Source: Planctomonas deserti
Lineage (GTDB): Bacteria; Actinomycetota; Actinomycetes; Actinomycetales; Microbacteriaceae
DNA length: 64,000 nucleotides
Reading direction: 5' to 3'
NCBI RefSeq assembly: GCF_003067705.1
Contig: NZ_QANL01000001.1
Coordinates: 124,001-188,000, forward strand
The notes beneath the pieces are model-generated. The model was not told the origin of the DNA and searched no databases. It saw only the letters and a program-made list of their open reading frames with translations. Below are positions 18,163 through 27,282 of the stretch, in pieces. The number at the start of each line of letters is the position of its first letter. The stretch's first letter is position 1. The translations under genes and the position numbers were made by a program.

Positions 18163-19434
18163 TCAGGCCGCGACGGCCTCGTCCCCGTTGTCCACGTCCT
18201 CAGGATCCGGCAGGCTCACGAGGAACCGCCACAGCGGCACCGTCGCGAGAAGCCCGATGGCACCGCCGAGCACGAACGGGACACTGAGGTCGATGCGCGC
18301 GAGCAGGCCGCCGACCACGTAGCCGAGCGGCATCCCGCCCCAGAGCAGCGTGCGCCAGGTGCCGTGCACCCGCCCGAGCAGCCGGCCCGGGATGACGGCC
18401 TGGCGCAGCGACATCACGAGGACGTTCCAGACCGTCACCCCGATCGTCACGATCACCCACATGGCACTGGCCACCCACACGTTCGGGACCAGGCCCATGA
18501 CGAGCAGTCCGGCCAGCAGCAGGACGTTGCCGAGCGCGATCGCGCGTCCGGCTCCGAGGCGCTTGGCCAGGGGCGCCGTCACGGCGGTGCCGAGGAGGCC
18601 GCCGACGGCGCCGGTGAGCATGAACACGCCGAACAGCGCCTCGGGTACGGCGAGCCGGTCGAGAGCGAACAGCACGAGCGTCGCCGTCGCCGCCGAGATC
18701 CAGAAGCCGGTGAACGTGCTGAACAGCCACAGCGTGCGGAGCATCCGGTTCGCCCAGATGAAGCGCAGCCCGTCCAGGAACTGCCGCCGCCACGGCACCT
18801 TCTCCTCGCTCGCCGGGCGGGCGAACTGCCGTCCGGATGCGACCCGCGGCAGCAGCACGGCCAGCACGGCGGCGAGGGCGAACGCGGCGGCGTTGACCCC
18901 GAGCGGAATGAGCACGGACACCGCGAACAGCACGGACGTGAACGGGCCGGAGAGGAACGTCTGCACCACGAGCTCGCCCGCCTCGATGCGGGAGTTGGCC
19001 CGCGGAAGGTTGGCCTTCGCCACCACGCTGGGCACGACCGCGCGGGCGGCGCCGTCGTAGACGGTCTCGAGCGTCCCGTAGACGAAGATCACCGTGAAGA
19101 GCCAGCCGATCGTGAGCGAGCCCGTCGCGGTCAGCGCGCAGAGGGCGAGCGCGAGGAGCGCGCGCACGCCGTCGGCCACGGCTAGCGCCCGCCGCCGGTC
19201 GACGGCGTCGACGATGATCCCGGCCGGGATGGCGAAGAGCAGCCAGGGCAGCAGCGCCATCGCCGACAGGATCGCGATCGCGAGGGGGTCGTGGGTGAGC
19301 CGCGCCGCGAGCAGCGGCATCGCGGTGCGGGCGATCCCGTCCCCCAGGCTGGAGGCGAGGTTCGCCGTGAAGAGGTTGGCGAACGCAGGCCCGAGCGACC
19401 GCGGCGTGCCGCGATCGCCCGGGCCTGTGCTCAC
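18163..19434 (-). CDS. MFS transporter (MFS_3 / EntS-like exporter group)
   Basis: A 423-aa membrane protein with about 12 hydrophobic helices. The N-terminal features (FTANLASSLGDGIARTAMPLLAARLT, then IVDAVDRRRALAVAD as the loop 2-3 motif) match the transmembrane secretion effector / macrolide-type exporter group. The GTG start overlaps the aldo/keto reductase stop by 4 nt (GTGA), so the two are translationally coupled and may act on the same compound. No substrate is evident. Confidence 0.85.
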   Translation of the reverse strand: MSTGPGDRGTPRSLGPAFANLFTANLASSLGDGIARTAMPLLAARLTHDPLAIAILSAMALLPWLLFAIPAGIIVDAVDRRRALAVADGVRALLALALCALTATGSLTIGWLFTVIFVYGTLETVYDGAARAVVPSVVAKANLPRANSRIEAGELVVQTFLSGPFTSVLFAVSVLIPLGVNAAAFALAAVLAVLLPRVASGRQFARPASEEKVPWRRQFLDGLRFIWANRMLRTLWLFSTFTGFWISAATATLVLFALDRLAVPEALFGVFMLTGAVGGLLGTAVTAPLAKRLGAGRAIALGNVLLLAGLLVMGLVPNVWVASAMWVIVTIGVTVWNVLVMSLRQAVIPGRLLGRVHGTWRTLLWGGMPLGYVVGGLLARIDLSVPFVLGGAIGLLATVPLWRFLVSLPDPEDVDNGDEAVAA

Positions 19435-20423
19435 CAGCGGCCGTGGATGGCGGCGCGGAAGTAGCGGTCGTAGATGTCGCGCACGGCGGCGTCGAAGGTC
19501 TCGCCGAGCGGCGGCACCGACCCGGCGACCGCGTTCGAGCGGGCCTGGTCGACGTTGCGGGCGCCCGGGATGACGGTGGAGACGCCGTCGAGCTGCGCGA
19601 TCCAGGCGAGCGCAGCCTGCGCCGGGCTGAGCTCCGGGTTGGCCTCCTTGGCCGCCCGGGCGAACTCCTGGGCCGCGGTCACGCCCTGCTCGAAGTCGAC
19701 GCCGGAGAAGGTCTCGCCGACGTCGAAGGCACTGCCGTCGCGGTTGTAGGTGCGGTGGTCGTTCTCGGCGAACGTCGTCTCGGCCGTGTACTTGCCACTG
19801 AGCAGCCCGGACGCCAGCGGCACGCGGGCGATGATCCCCACCCCCGCCTCGCGGGCGGCCGGAAGCACGGCGTCGAGCGGCTTGAGCCGGAACGCGTTGA
19901 GGATGATCTGCACGCTCGCGGTCCCGGGCCGGGCGATCGCGGCGAGCGCCTCGTCTGTGGTCTCGACGCTCACGCCGTAGTTCGCGATCGCGCCCTCCTG
20001 CACGAGAGTGTCCAGCGCGTCGTAGACGGCGTCGCTCGAGTACACGGGCGTGGGCGGGCAGTGCAGCTGCACGAGGTCGAGCCGGTCGACGCCGAGGTTC
20101 TCGCGCGATCGGTCGGTCCAGGCGCGGAACTTCTCCAGCGTGAAGTTGGCCGGGTCCTGCTCCTCGCGGCGGCCCATCTTGGTCGCGACGGTGATGCCGT
20201 GCCCCGGGTTGGAGGCGAGGTATTCGCCGATGAAGCGCTCGCTCCGGCCGTCGCCGTAGACGTCCGCGGTGTCGAAGAAGGTGACGCCGGCATCCACCGA
20301 CGCGTCGAGCACGGCCCGCGCATCCGCGGGGTCCACCTCTCCCCAGTCGGCGCCGAGCTGCCAGGTGCCCAGGCCGATGACGGAAACGGTTCTGCCGGTG
20401 CGGCCGAGTGTGCGATTGTCCAT
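19431..20423 (-). CDS. Aldo/keto reductase (general stress / YhdN-like group)
   Basis: A 330-aa AKR beginning MDNRTLGRTGRTVSVIGLGTWQLG, of the group that includes AKR11/AKR12-type stress enzymes. Asp and Tyr of the tetrad are in FFDTADVYGDG, and LVQLHCPP carries the histidine position. The ATG at 20423 is chosen over an upstream in-frame start (20555) because the conserved N-terminus begins here and a -10 box lies 7 nt upstream. First gene of a coupled pair with an MFS exporter. Confidence 0.9.
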   Translation of the reverse strand: MDNRTLGRTGRTVSVIGLGTWQLGADWGEVDPADARAVLDASVDAGVTFFDTADVYGDGRSERFIGEYLASNPGHGITVATKMGRREEQDPANFTLEKFRAWTDRSRENLGVDRLDLVQLHCPPTPVYSSDAVYDALDTLVQEGAIANYGVSVETTDEALAAIARPGTASVQIILNAFRLKPLDAVLPAAREAGVGIIARVPLASGLLSGKYTAETTFAENDHRTYNRDGSAFDVGETFSGVDFEQGVTAAQEFARAAKEANPELSPAQAALAWIAQLDGVSTVIPGARNVDQARSNAVAGSVPPLGETFDAAVRDIYDRYFRAAIHGRW

Positions 20424-20430
20424 GCGTCCG

Positions 20431-20436
20431 ACCCTA
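20431..20436 (-). promoter_or_regulatory. -10 box TAGGGT, putative leaderless promoter
   Basis: Ends 7 nt before the ATG at 20423 of the aldo/keto reductase. Confidence 0.45.
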
Positions 20437-20561
20437 CGCATCCTCGCGATTCGAGGCACCATCGTTGCCCGGCCGCCCCAACGATTCCGGGGTGCAACAG
20501 GCCCGTCACGAAGCCGCCCGAACCCTGGACCGGGCATGCGCGCGGGCGGTTGCATGGCCTC

Positions 20562-21524
20562 ATGACCCGCCGACTTCGCGCCCTCGCCCTCGCCGCCGTG
20601 CTCGCGGTGTCCCTCGCCGGCTGCACGGCGGGATCCGGGACGTCGGAGTCCTCCCCCGACATCGGGGTCCCGGTCCCCGCGACCGACGGCAGCACCGCCG
20701 GCGGGGACACGGCCGGCGGCGAGTCCGGCGGCGTGCCCGGTGCCGCCCCCGGCGCGGCTCCCGACGGGTCCGGCGGCGGGGGGTCGGCGGAGGACGGCGT
20801 GGACCGCGACGTCGTGACGACCGGGACCATCACCATCACGGTCCGCAACCCCGCCGCCGCGGCCGAGGAGGCGGCGGACCTCGTCGAGTCCGCGGGCGGG
20901 CGGATCGAGGCCCGCGTCGAGCAGGCGCCCACCCCGTCGGACCGCGGCCGAGCGACGCTCACGGTCCGCGTGCCGTCTGCCGCGTTCTCCGCGGCGCTCG
21001 AGGACCTCAAGGACCTCGGCCGCGTGGAGAGCGTGAACCTCACGGCGATGGACGTCACGTCGCGCACCCAGGACCTCGAGGCGCGCATCCGCGGGCTGCA
21101 GACGTCGGTCGACCGCCTGCTCGGCCTGCTGACAACGTCTGCGGACACCGATGCCCTGCTCAAGGTCGAGGGCGCACTCGCGGAGCGGCAGACCGAGCTC
21201 GAGAGCCTGCAGTCGGAGCGGGACTCGCTCGCGGACGCCGTGGCCCTCACCACGGTCACCGTGCAGCTGCTGTCGGCCGGCATCGCGCCGGACCCCGAAC
21301 CCGACGACTTCTGGGCGGGTGTCGTCACGGGCTTCTCCGGACTCCTCGCCGCGCTCGGGGTGGCCGCGGTCGGCATCGGCGTCGCCCTGCCCTGGCTGGT
21401 ATTCCTCTCCGCCGTCGGGGCGCTGCTGTTCCTCGTGCTGCGACTGATTCGGCGTCGCTCGCCGGAGCGGCGCCGTGCGACCGCCGAGCCCGCGGCGCCG
21501 CCCGCCGGCGGGGATGCGGCCTAG
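20562..21524 (+). CDS. DUF4349 lipoprotein with C-terminal membrane segments
   Basis: A 320-aa protein. It starts with a lipoprotein signal peptide (LAG-Cys21), then a Gly/Ser/Pro-rich linker (about 25-75), a DUF4349 domain (about 80-240) with a predicted coiled coil around SRTQDLEARIRGLQTSVDRLL, and a C-terminal hydrophobic pair (about 250-295) with a basic end. DUF4349 proteins are anchored outside the membrane; function unknown. The start at 20562 is set by the signal peptide. Convergent with the next gene, 16 bases apart. Confidence 0.85.
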   Translation: MTRRLRALALAAVLAVSLAGCTAGSGTSESSPDIGVPVPATDGSTAGGDTAGGESGGVPGAAPGAAPDGSGGGGSAEDGVDRDVVTTGTITITVRNPAAAAEEAADLVESAGGRIEARVEQAPTPSDRGRATLTVRVPSAAFSAALEDLKDLGRVESVNLTAMDVTSRTQDLEARIRGLQTSVDRLLGLLTTSADTDALLKVEGALAERQTELESLQSERDSLADAVALTTVTVQLLSAGIAPDPEPDDFWAGVVTGFSGLLAALGVAAVGIGVALPWLVFLSAVGALLFLVLRLIRRRSPERRRATAEPAAPPAGGDAA

Positions 21525-21540
21525 CCCAGCCGGCCCCGGC

Positions 21541-22191
21541 TCACTCCTGCGGCGGCCGCCAGCGCGCGGCGTGCAGGAAGAGCACGCCGATGCCGGTCGC
21601 CAGCCCGACCACGAACACCCACGGGCCGAACTGCCCGCCCAGCTGCGCCCAGTAGATGTCGTCGCGGGAGTCGACGCTCGTCGAGTTGAACACGCCGTAC
21701 GCCCGCGTCACCAGCACGACGCCGAACGCCATGCAGGCTGCCGACAGGGCGCTGAGTCCCACGGTGTACGCGGTCCACATGCGGTGGGCGTGCGCGCGCA
21801 TCGCGGCGGCGCGCTCCTCCGCCTCGGGATCACCGGCTTCCCCCGAGGCCGCGACGCCCGCCGCGGAGCGCGTCCCGGCGCCGGAGCCCGGAACGCCCGC
21901 AACCGGGTCGACCTCCGCGCTCACGGACCCGCCGCCGACGAACCACGAGGACTGCCCCGACCCCGCGGACCGGCTGCCCGAGTCCACGTTCGTTCCCGCG
22001 CTCTGCTCTGCGGTCTCGGATCCGGAATCCGCGGCGCCCCGCAGGGGCAGCCGCGTCGGGCGGCTACCGGCATCCCGGCCGCTGCCGTCGAAGCCGCGCT
22101 GGAAGGCCGGGTCGTAGCGGGGATCGTACGCCCCGCCCGACCCGGCCGATCCCGCGGAACCGCCGTGTCCGGCCGGCCCTCTGGTCGCCAT
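21541..22191 (-). CDS. Hypothetical membrane protein, Gly/Ser-rich N-terminus
   Basis: A 216-aa protein I do not recognise. Residues 1-125 are low-complexity (Gly, Ser, Ala, Asp) and probably cytoplasmic and disordered; two hydrophobic segments follow, about 142-163 and 187-207, joined by a polar loop (NSTSVDSRDDIYWAQLGGQF). It sits downstream of the arabinofuranosidase operon, 34 bases away, on the same strand, so it may be read through from it, but nothing ties it to sugar use. Confidence 0.7.
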   Translation of the reverse strand: MATRGPAGHGGSAGSAGSGGAYDPRYDPAFQRGFDGSGRDAGSRPTRLPLRGAADSGSETAEQSAGTNVDSGSRSAGSGQSSWFVGGGSVSAEVDPVAGVPGSGAGTRSAAGVAASGEAGDPEAEERAAAMRAHAHRMWTAYTVGLSALSAACMAFGVVLVTRAYGVFNSTSVDSRDDIYWAQLGGQFGPWVFVVGLATGIGVLFLHAARWRPPQE

Positions 22192-22225
22192 GATGCCTCC
22201 TCGAAGGCGCTCGGACGCTCCTCGA

Positions 22226-23767
22226 CTAGGAGGCGGTGACCGCCACCTCGATCACGGCCCAGGACAGCGGCGGCAGCGTGAGCGTCATGCGTCCGCCATC
22301 GATCTGCACGTTCTCCAGGGGCTTCAGGCCCACCTGCTCGCCGGTGTCGAGGTTGTTCGTGGCGAAGCGGTCCTTGCCCTCGGGGGCGACGAGCACCTCC
22401 GCCCGGGTGACCTTCGACGCGGCGAAACCGCGGAGCGCCACCTCGACCTCGGCCGAGTCGTCGAGGCCACGGTTGGCGAGGAAGAAGGCCGCGCGGCCGT
22501 TCTCCTCGTCCCAGGTCGCGCTGACGTCCACGAGGTCCGCGTCACCGAACTGCGCGGTGTCGACGCGGTCCGAGACGGTGCTCGTGCGCAGGATCTGGCC
22601 CTTGGCCAGCTCCGCCATCCGGGCGAACGGCCAGAAGATGCTCTGCCGCCAGGCCGGCCCGTTCTCCTCGCTGCGGATCGGGGCGATGACGTTCACGAGC
22701 TGCGCCTGGTTCGCGATCTTCACCCGGTCGCCGTGGCGGAGCAGCGAGTTGAGCAGGGTGCCCACCACGACCGCGTCCGTCACGTTGTACTCGTCCTCGA
22801 TCACCCGCGGGTGTTCGCGCCAGACACCCGACTTCGTGATGTTGTGCGGCTGGTCCTCGCCGTCGAGGCCACGCTGGTACCAGACGTTCCACTCGTCGAA
22901 GGAGAGGTCGATGAACTTCTTGTGCTTGCCCCGCGCCCGCACCGCATCCGCCGTGGCCACGACGGACTCGATGAAGTAGTCCATGTCCACGGCGCTGGCG
23001 AGGAAGCTCTTCGCGTCGCCGTCCTGCTCGTAGTAGTAGGCGTGCATCGACATGTAGTCGACCTCGTCATACGCGTGGGTCAGAACGGAGTACTCCCACT
23101 CGCCGAACGTGGGCATGCGCGAGTTCGAGCTACCCACCGCGACGAGCTCGATACTCGGGTCGACGTAGCGCATGGCCTTCGCGGCCTCCATGGCGAGGCG
23201 GCCGTACTCGTCCGGCGTCTTGTGCCCGATCTGCCACGGCCCGTCGAGCTCGTTGCCGAGACACCACAGCTTGATGTCGAACGGCTCCTCCGCGCCGTTT
23301 TTGCGCCGCAGGTCCGACAGGTAGGTGCCGCCGGGGTGGTTCGCGTACTCGACCAGCTCGCGTGCCGCGTCGACGCCGCGGGTGCCGAGGTTGATCGCCT
23401 CCATGATCTCGACGTCGGCGAGCTTCGACCACTTCGCGAACTCGTGCAGGCCGAACTCGTTCGTCTCCAGCGTGTGCCAGGCGCCGTCGAGGCGTCGCGG
23501 GCGCTGGTCGACCGGCCCGACGCCGTCCTCCCAGTTGTAGCCGGAGACGAAGTTGCCGCCGGGGTAGCGCACGACGGAGACGCCCATCTCCTTGGTGAGG
23601 TCCAGCACGTCCTGGCGGAACCCGTCCTCGGTGGCCGTCTCGTGTCCCGGCTCGTAGATGCCGGTGTACACGCAGCGGCCCATGTGCTCGACGAACGAGC
23701 CGAAGATGCGGCGGGGAACCTCGCCGATGGTGAAGTCGCGGTCGATGGTGATGCGCGCACGCGTCAT
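22226..23767 (-). CDS. arfA: Alpha-N-arabinofuranosidase, GH51
   Basis: Hydrolyses terminal alpha-L-arabinofuranosyl residues of arabinoxylan or arabinan oligomers by a retaining mechanism. The 513-aa protein has the catalytic acid/base Glu173 (CLGNELDGPW) and nucleophile Glu292 (SFDEWNVW), and the typical C-terminal beta domain. It has no signal peptide, so it acts in the cytoplasm on imported oligosaccharides. It is the last gene of the LacI-regulated transporter operon; a strong hairpin (23808-23837) lies between it and the permease. ATG preceded by AAAGGAG. Confidence 0.95.
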   Translation of the reverse strand: MTRARITIDRDFTIGEVPRRIFGSFVEHMGRCVYTGIYEPGHETATEDGFRQDVLDLTKEMGVSVVRYPGGNFVSGYNWEDGVGPVDQRPRRLDGAWHTLETNEFGLHEFAKWSKLADVEIMEAINLGTRGVDAARELVEYANHPGGTYLSDLRRKNGAEEPFDIKLWCLGNELDGPWQIGHKTPDEYGRLAMEAAKAMRYVDPSIELVAVGSSNSRMPTFGEWEYSVLTHAYDEVDYMSMHAYYYEQDGDAKSFLASAVDMDYFIESVVATADAVRARGKHKKFIDLSFDEWNVWYQRGLDGEDQPHNITKSGVWREHPRVIEDEYNVTDAVVVGTLLNSLLRHGDRVKIANQAQLVNVIAPIRSEENGPAWRQSIFWPFARMAELAKGQILRTSTVSDRVDTAQFGDADLVDVSATWDEENGRAAFFLANRGLDDSAEVEVALRGFAASKVTRAEVLVAPEGKDRFATNNLDTGEQVGLKPLENVQIDGGRMTLTLPPLSWAVIEVAVTAS

Positions 23768-23807
23768 GAAGCTGTTCTCCTTTGCTTGGGGGTGAGGGAG
23801 GAAACGA

Positions 23808-23837
23808 ACGAAGGCGGGCCCCGTGGGGCCCGCCTTC
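23808..23837. terminator. Strong intercistronic hairpin in the arabinoside operon
   Basis: A perfect 14-bp stem (CGAAGGCGGGCCCC and complement) with a 2-nt centre, between the permease stop and arfA. It probably lowers read-through or protects the 3' end of the transporter message. Confidence 0.75.
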
Positions 23838-23848
23838 GCCGTGCTGGC

Positions 23849-24760
23849 TTACTGTCCGCCGAAGCCGGTGGTCGCGAAGCCCTTGATGATCTGCCGCTGG
23901 AAGAACAGGAAGACCACGATCAGGGGCAGTGCGGCAAGCACGGCGCTTGCCATGTCCTGCGCGTACTGCACACCGAACGCGCTCTGCACGGTCTGCAGGC
24001 CGACGGGGAGGGTCATCAGCGAGGCGTCGTTCGTGACGATGAACGGCCAGAGGAAGTTGTTCCATGCGCCGACGAACACGAAGATCGACACGGCGGCGAG
24101 GATCGGCCTCGAGAGCGGCATGACGATCTGCAGGAACACGCGCATCCGGCTCGCACCGTCGACGCGGGCCGCCTCCTCCAGCTCGATCGGCACCTGGTCG
24201 AAGAACTGCTTCAGGATGAACACGATCGCCGGGTGGATGAGCTGCGGCAGGATGATTCCCGCGTAGGTGTCCACCATGTCAAACGCGAGCATCTGGTAGA
24301 AGAGCGGCACGATCAGCATCTGCGGCGGCACGATGATCGACGCGATGGTCAGGTAGAACAGCCACTTCTTGCCCGCGAAGTTGATCCGCGAGAACGCGTA
24401 CGCCGCAAGCGCGGAGATGGCCACCGAGACCGCCGTGATGACGACCGAGGTGAACACGCTGTTGAACGCCCACTGCGGGATGTTCCCCTCGGAGAGCACC
24501 GACGTGTACGCGTCGAGCGTGAAGCCGCCCTCCGGGATCCAGGTGACGGGCGTCGCGCCGGCGTCGGCCTCGCTCTTCAGCGAGGTGACGATCGCCCAGG
24601 CGAACGGCAGGAGCCACAGGATCGCGAGGATCGCGAGGATGACGAACGCGATGATGCTCGACGGCCGCAGCGGCTTGCGCTTGTCGCGACCCTGCCGGGC
24701 GCTCGGCACACGTCGGTCGGTGGAGGCTTCAGTACGATTCAGAACTTCGGTCGTAGTCAT
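23849..24760 (-). CDS. Carbohydrate ABC transporter permease (MalG/AraQ type)
   Basis: A 303-aa inner-membrane permease with about six hydrophobic helices and the EAA loop EEAARVDGASRMRVFLQIVMP that docks the ATPase. It is the second permease of the operon; its ATG shares an A with the TAA stop of the first permease (TAATG). No ATPase gene lies in the operon, so a shared MsiK-like ATPase elsewhere is expected, as is common in actinobacteria. The ATG at 24760 is preferred to an upstream in-frame start inside the previous gene. Confidence 0.93.
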   Translation of the reverse strand: MTTTEVLNRTEASTDRRVPSARQGRDKRKPLRPSSIIAFVILAILAILWLLPFAWAIVTSLKSEADAGATPVTWIPEGGFTLDAYTSVLSEGNIPQWAFNSVFTSVVITAVSVAISALAAYAFSRINFAGKKWLFYLTIASIIVPPQMLIVPLFYQMLAFDMVDTYAGIILPQLIHPAIVFILKQFFDQVPIELEEAARVDGASRMRVFLQIVMPLSRPILAAVSIFVFVGAWNNFLWPFIVTNDASLMTLPVGLQTVQSAFGVQYAQDMASAVLAALPLIVVFLFFQRQIIKGFATTGFGGQ

Positions 24761-25701
24761 TACTTTGCTCCCCTTCGAGACGTGATGACCATCTGGGCGA
24801 CGGACGCGATGACGATGATGGCGAAGAACACGTACGCAACGGCGGACGCGTAACCGAGTCGGTACGCGGTGAAGCCGGTCTCGTAGATGTACTGGACGAT
24901 GGGCCGGGTGGCACCGCCGGGTCCGCCGCCGGTCATGATGTAGATCTGGTCGAACACCTTGAGCGAGGCCAGGATCTGCAGGATCACGATGACCAGCGTG
25001 GTCGGCGCGAGCTGCGGGATCGTGATCGAGAACAGCTGGCGCCACTTGCCCGCGCCGTCGAGCGACGCGGCCTCGTACTGCTGCTCGGGGATGTTCTGCA
25101 GGGCGGCGAGGTAGAGCAGGAAGTTGAAGCCGACCGTCCACCACACCGTGGTGATGACCACGGAGATCATCGCCGTGTTGGAGTCGGTGAGCCAGGCCGT
25201 CTGGCCGCCGAGGATCGAGTTCACGAGACCCAGTTGCGGGTTGTACATCCAGATCCAGAACAGCGACACGACCGTGGACGCGAGCAGGAACGGGGCGAAG
25301 AACGCCAGGCGCCAGAGCCACTGCCCCGGCAGGCCCAGGTTCACGAGCAGCGCGAGGATGAGCGCCACCAGCACCAGCGGAACGGTGCTGAGCACCGTGA
25401 ACCAGAGCGTGTTGCCGAGCGAGCGCCAGACGTCGGCGTCGCGGAAGGCCTCGCCGTAGTTCTCGAAGCCGATCAGCTCGCTGTTCGCGCCGGTGATCGA
25501 CTGGCCCGTGAGGCTCAGGTAGAACCCGTAGATGATGGGCCAGACCAGGAACAGCAGGAACGCGATCACGAACGGGGCGGCGAAGGCCCAGCCGTGCAGC
25601 GTGTCCCTGCGGCGCGCCGAGTTGGGTACCCGGCCGTCCCGCCTGTTGAGGGCGCTAGGGCCTATGCCCTGAGCCCGGTTGAGTTGAGGTGTTGTCGTCA
25701 C
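24760..25701 (-). CDS. Carbohydrate ABC transporter permease (MalF/UgpA type)
   Basis: A 313-aa permease with about six hydrophobic helices and the EAA loop EAASLDGAGKWRQLFSITIP near residue 215. The extended N-terminus (about 35 residues) is basic and cytoplasmic. GTG start preceded by AAGGAG. It forms the heterodimer with the permease at 23849-24760, to which it is coupled by a TAATG overlap. Confidence 0.93.
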   Translation of the reverse strand: MTTTPQLNRAQGIGPSALNRRDGRVPNSARRRDTLHGWAFAAPFVIAFLLFLVWPIIYGFYLSLTGQSITGANSELIGFENYGEAFRDADVWRSLGNTLWFTVLSTVPLVLVALILALLVNLGLPGQWLWRLAFFAPFLLASTVVSLFWIWMYNPQLGLVNSILGGQTAWLTDSNTAMISVVITTVWWTVGFNFLLYLAALQNIPEQQYEAASLDGAGKWRQLFSITIPQLAPTTLVIVILQILASLKVFDQIYIMTGGGPGGATRPIVQYIYETGFTAYRLGYASAVAYVFFAIIVIASVAQMVITSRRGAK

Positions 25702-25732
25702 GAATCGACTCCTTCGTCAGTTTCGTCGCGTA

Positions 25733-27088
25733 CTACGCGGACTCGAGCGGGTTGGGCCGGTTGAGCATGATGTTCAGGCGTCGGGCGAAGCCCTCCATGC
25801 CCTTCTGCGGGTCCTCGCGACCCAGGAACACGTTCTGCACGTTCTCCGCGAAGTAGGCCTGGAAGTCCGAGCCGGATCCGCTGAACCACGCCGCGGGGTC
25901 GAACACGACCTGCTGGGCCGCCTCGGCGTAGTGGATCTGCGGGACGAGCTCGCCGTACGCCGGGCTCTCCACGATCGGCTGGTAGGCGGGGATGTGGCCC
26001 GCCTCGGCCCAGCTGATCGAGTTCTTCAGGATGCTCGCGACGAAGCGGTAGGTGTCGCGCCGCTTCGCCTCGTCCGGGTTGTTCTGGTGCGGAAGGACGA
26101 ACGCGTGCGAGTCGGCGTAGGTGGCCGGCGTGCCGTACATGGTCGGGATGACCTGCGCGTCGACGGGCAGCTCCGCGTTCACCATGGTCGGGAGCTCCCA
26201 GACGCCGGTGAAGAAGAGACCGCTGTCGCCGCTCACGAACTCGCTGACGGCCGTGCCGTAGTCGCCGGTCTGGGCCGCGATCGTGCCGTCGAGCAGCTGC
26301 TGGATGAACGTGAGCGAGTCGACCGCCGCGTCCATGTCGTACTCGACCTCGCTGCCGACCTCGAGCTTCATCTCGGCGCCGTGCTGTGCGTACAGCGTGT
26401 AGAAGAGGCGCCACATCTGGGCACCGTCGTTCAGGAAGCCGTAGGACAGGCCGTGCACCCCGGTCACGCCCTGCATGGCGCGCGCAACCTCGAGGAACTC
26501 GTCGGGCGAGGACATCGCCGGCAGCCTGCCGCTGCCGTCGAGGAGCCCGGCGGCCTCCGCGTGCTCGGTGTTGAACATCATGATGAACGGGTGCGTGTCG
26601 AGGGCGATGGAGTACAGCTTCCCGTCCATCACGCCCTTCTCCCACACGCGGGGCAGGAACGTCTCCTCGGTGACGCCCTCCTCGGCCAGGATGTCGAGGT
26701 CCCACTCGTCGAGCAGTCCGCCGGGCGCGTAGCCGGCGACGCGCGTGGCGTGCATGACCGCGAGCTCCGGGGCACGACCGCCGACAGACGCCATCGCGAG
26801 CTTGGTGTAGTAGGGCGTTCCCCAGGTGAGCACCGTCTGAGTCGCGTGGAACTCGTCGGAGAACTCGTCGTTCGCCTGCTGGACGAGGGCGTTCATCTTG
26901 ATTCCGTCACCACCGCTGAGGAGGTGCCAGAACTTCAGCTGCTCGACTGCGCCGGCCGCGATGGCCGAGCAGCCGGACAGGGTGGACGGGAGCAGGACGC
27001 CACCCAGCAGGGCGGCTCCTCCCGTCAGAACCGTTCGTCGAGACAAACCGGTGGTGGACTTTTCGAACGCTGAGTTCGTGTGTTTCAC
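25733..27088 (-). CDS. Extracellular sugar-binding lipoprotein of an ABC transporter (Tat-type signal)
   Basis: A 451-aa family 1 solute-binding protein. The N-terminus carries a twin-arginine motif (SRRTVL, residues 16-21), a hydrophobic stretch, and a lipobox ending at Cys40 (TLSGC), so it is likely exported folded and then lipid-anchored. It captures the sugar for the two permeases downstream. Context with a GH51 enzyme suggests arabino-oligosaccharides. ATG preceded by AAAGGAG; the promoter and LacI-like operator are at 27158-27185. Confidence 0.92.
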   Translation of the reverse strand: MKHTNSAFEKSTTGLSRRTVLTGGAALLGGVLLPSTLSGCSAIAAGAVEQLKFWHLLSGGDGIKMNALVQQANDEFSDEFHATQTVLTWGTPYYTKLAMASVGGRAPELAVMHATRVAGYAPGGLLDEWDLDILAEEGVTEETFLPRVWEKGVMDGKLYSIALDTHPFIMMFNTEHAEAAGLLDGSGRLPAMSSPDEFLEVARAMQGVTGVHGLSYGFLNDGAQMWRLFYTLYAQHGAEMKLEVGSEVEYDMDAAVDSLTFIQQLLDGTIAAQTGDYGTAVSEFVSGDSGLFFTGVWELPTMVNAELPVDAQVIPTMYGTPATYADSHAFVLPHQNNPDEAKRRDTYRFVASILKNSISWAEAGHIPAYQPIVESPAYGELVPQIHYAEAAQQVVFDPAAWFSGSGSDFQAYFAENVQNVFLGREDPQKGMEGFARRLNIMLNRPNPLESA

Positions 27089-27157
27089 CCGTCACTCCTT
27101 TGAGACGCGTCGCTGTACTGTGGCGCGAGCCCCGGGCGGGCGTCGCGTGTCGTTCAA

Positions 27158-27185
27158 ATTACATCGTTGTAAAGCAGTTTGGCAA
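27158..27185 (-). promoter_or_regulatory. Promoter with LacI-type operator for the arabinoside operon
   Basis: On the minus strand: -35 TTGCCA (27180-27185), a 16-bp spacer and -10 TGTAAT (27158-27163). The palindrome TTACAACGATGTAA (27159-27172), with the central CG typical of LacI-family sites, covers the -10 box, so binding would block polymerase. The neighbouring LacI gene is the natural regulator. Confidence 0.75.
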
Positions 27186-27282
27186 TACGGGAGGCGAGCC
27201 GAGTTCGGGTGGCTCTGTGGTCGCATTCTGCTCCCACGGTCGCCAAACGGCGATAGGCGCGCGCGAATGCGTGTCCGGTCCG

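Noticed and set aside
18163-20423. Aldo/keto reductase plus MFS pair as part of a biosynthetic cluster
   Set aside because: No synthase, ligase or tailoring genes lie nearby; overlap alone shows co-translation, not a pathway.
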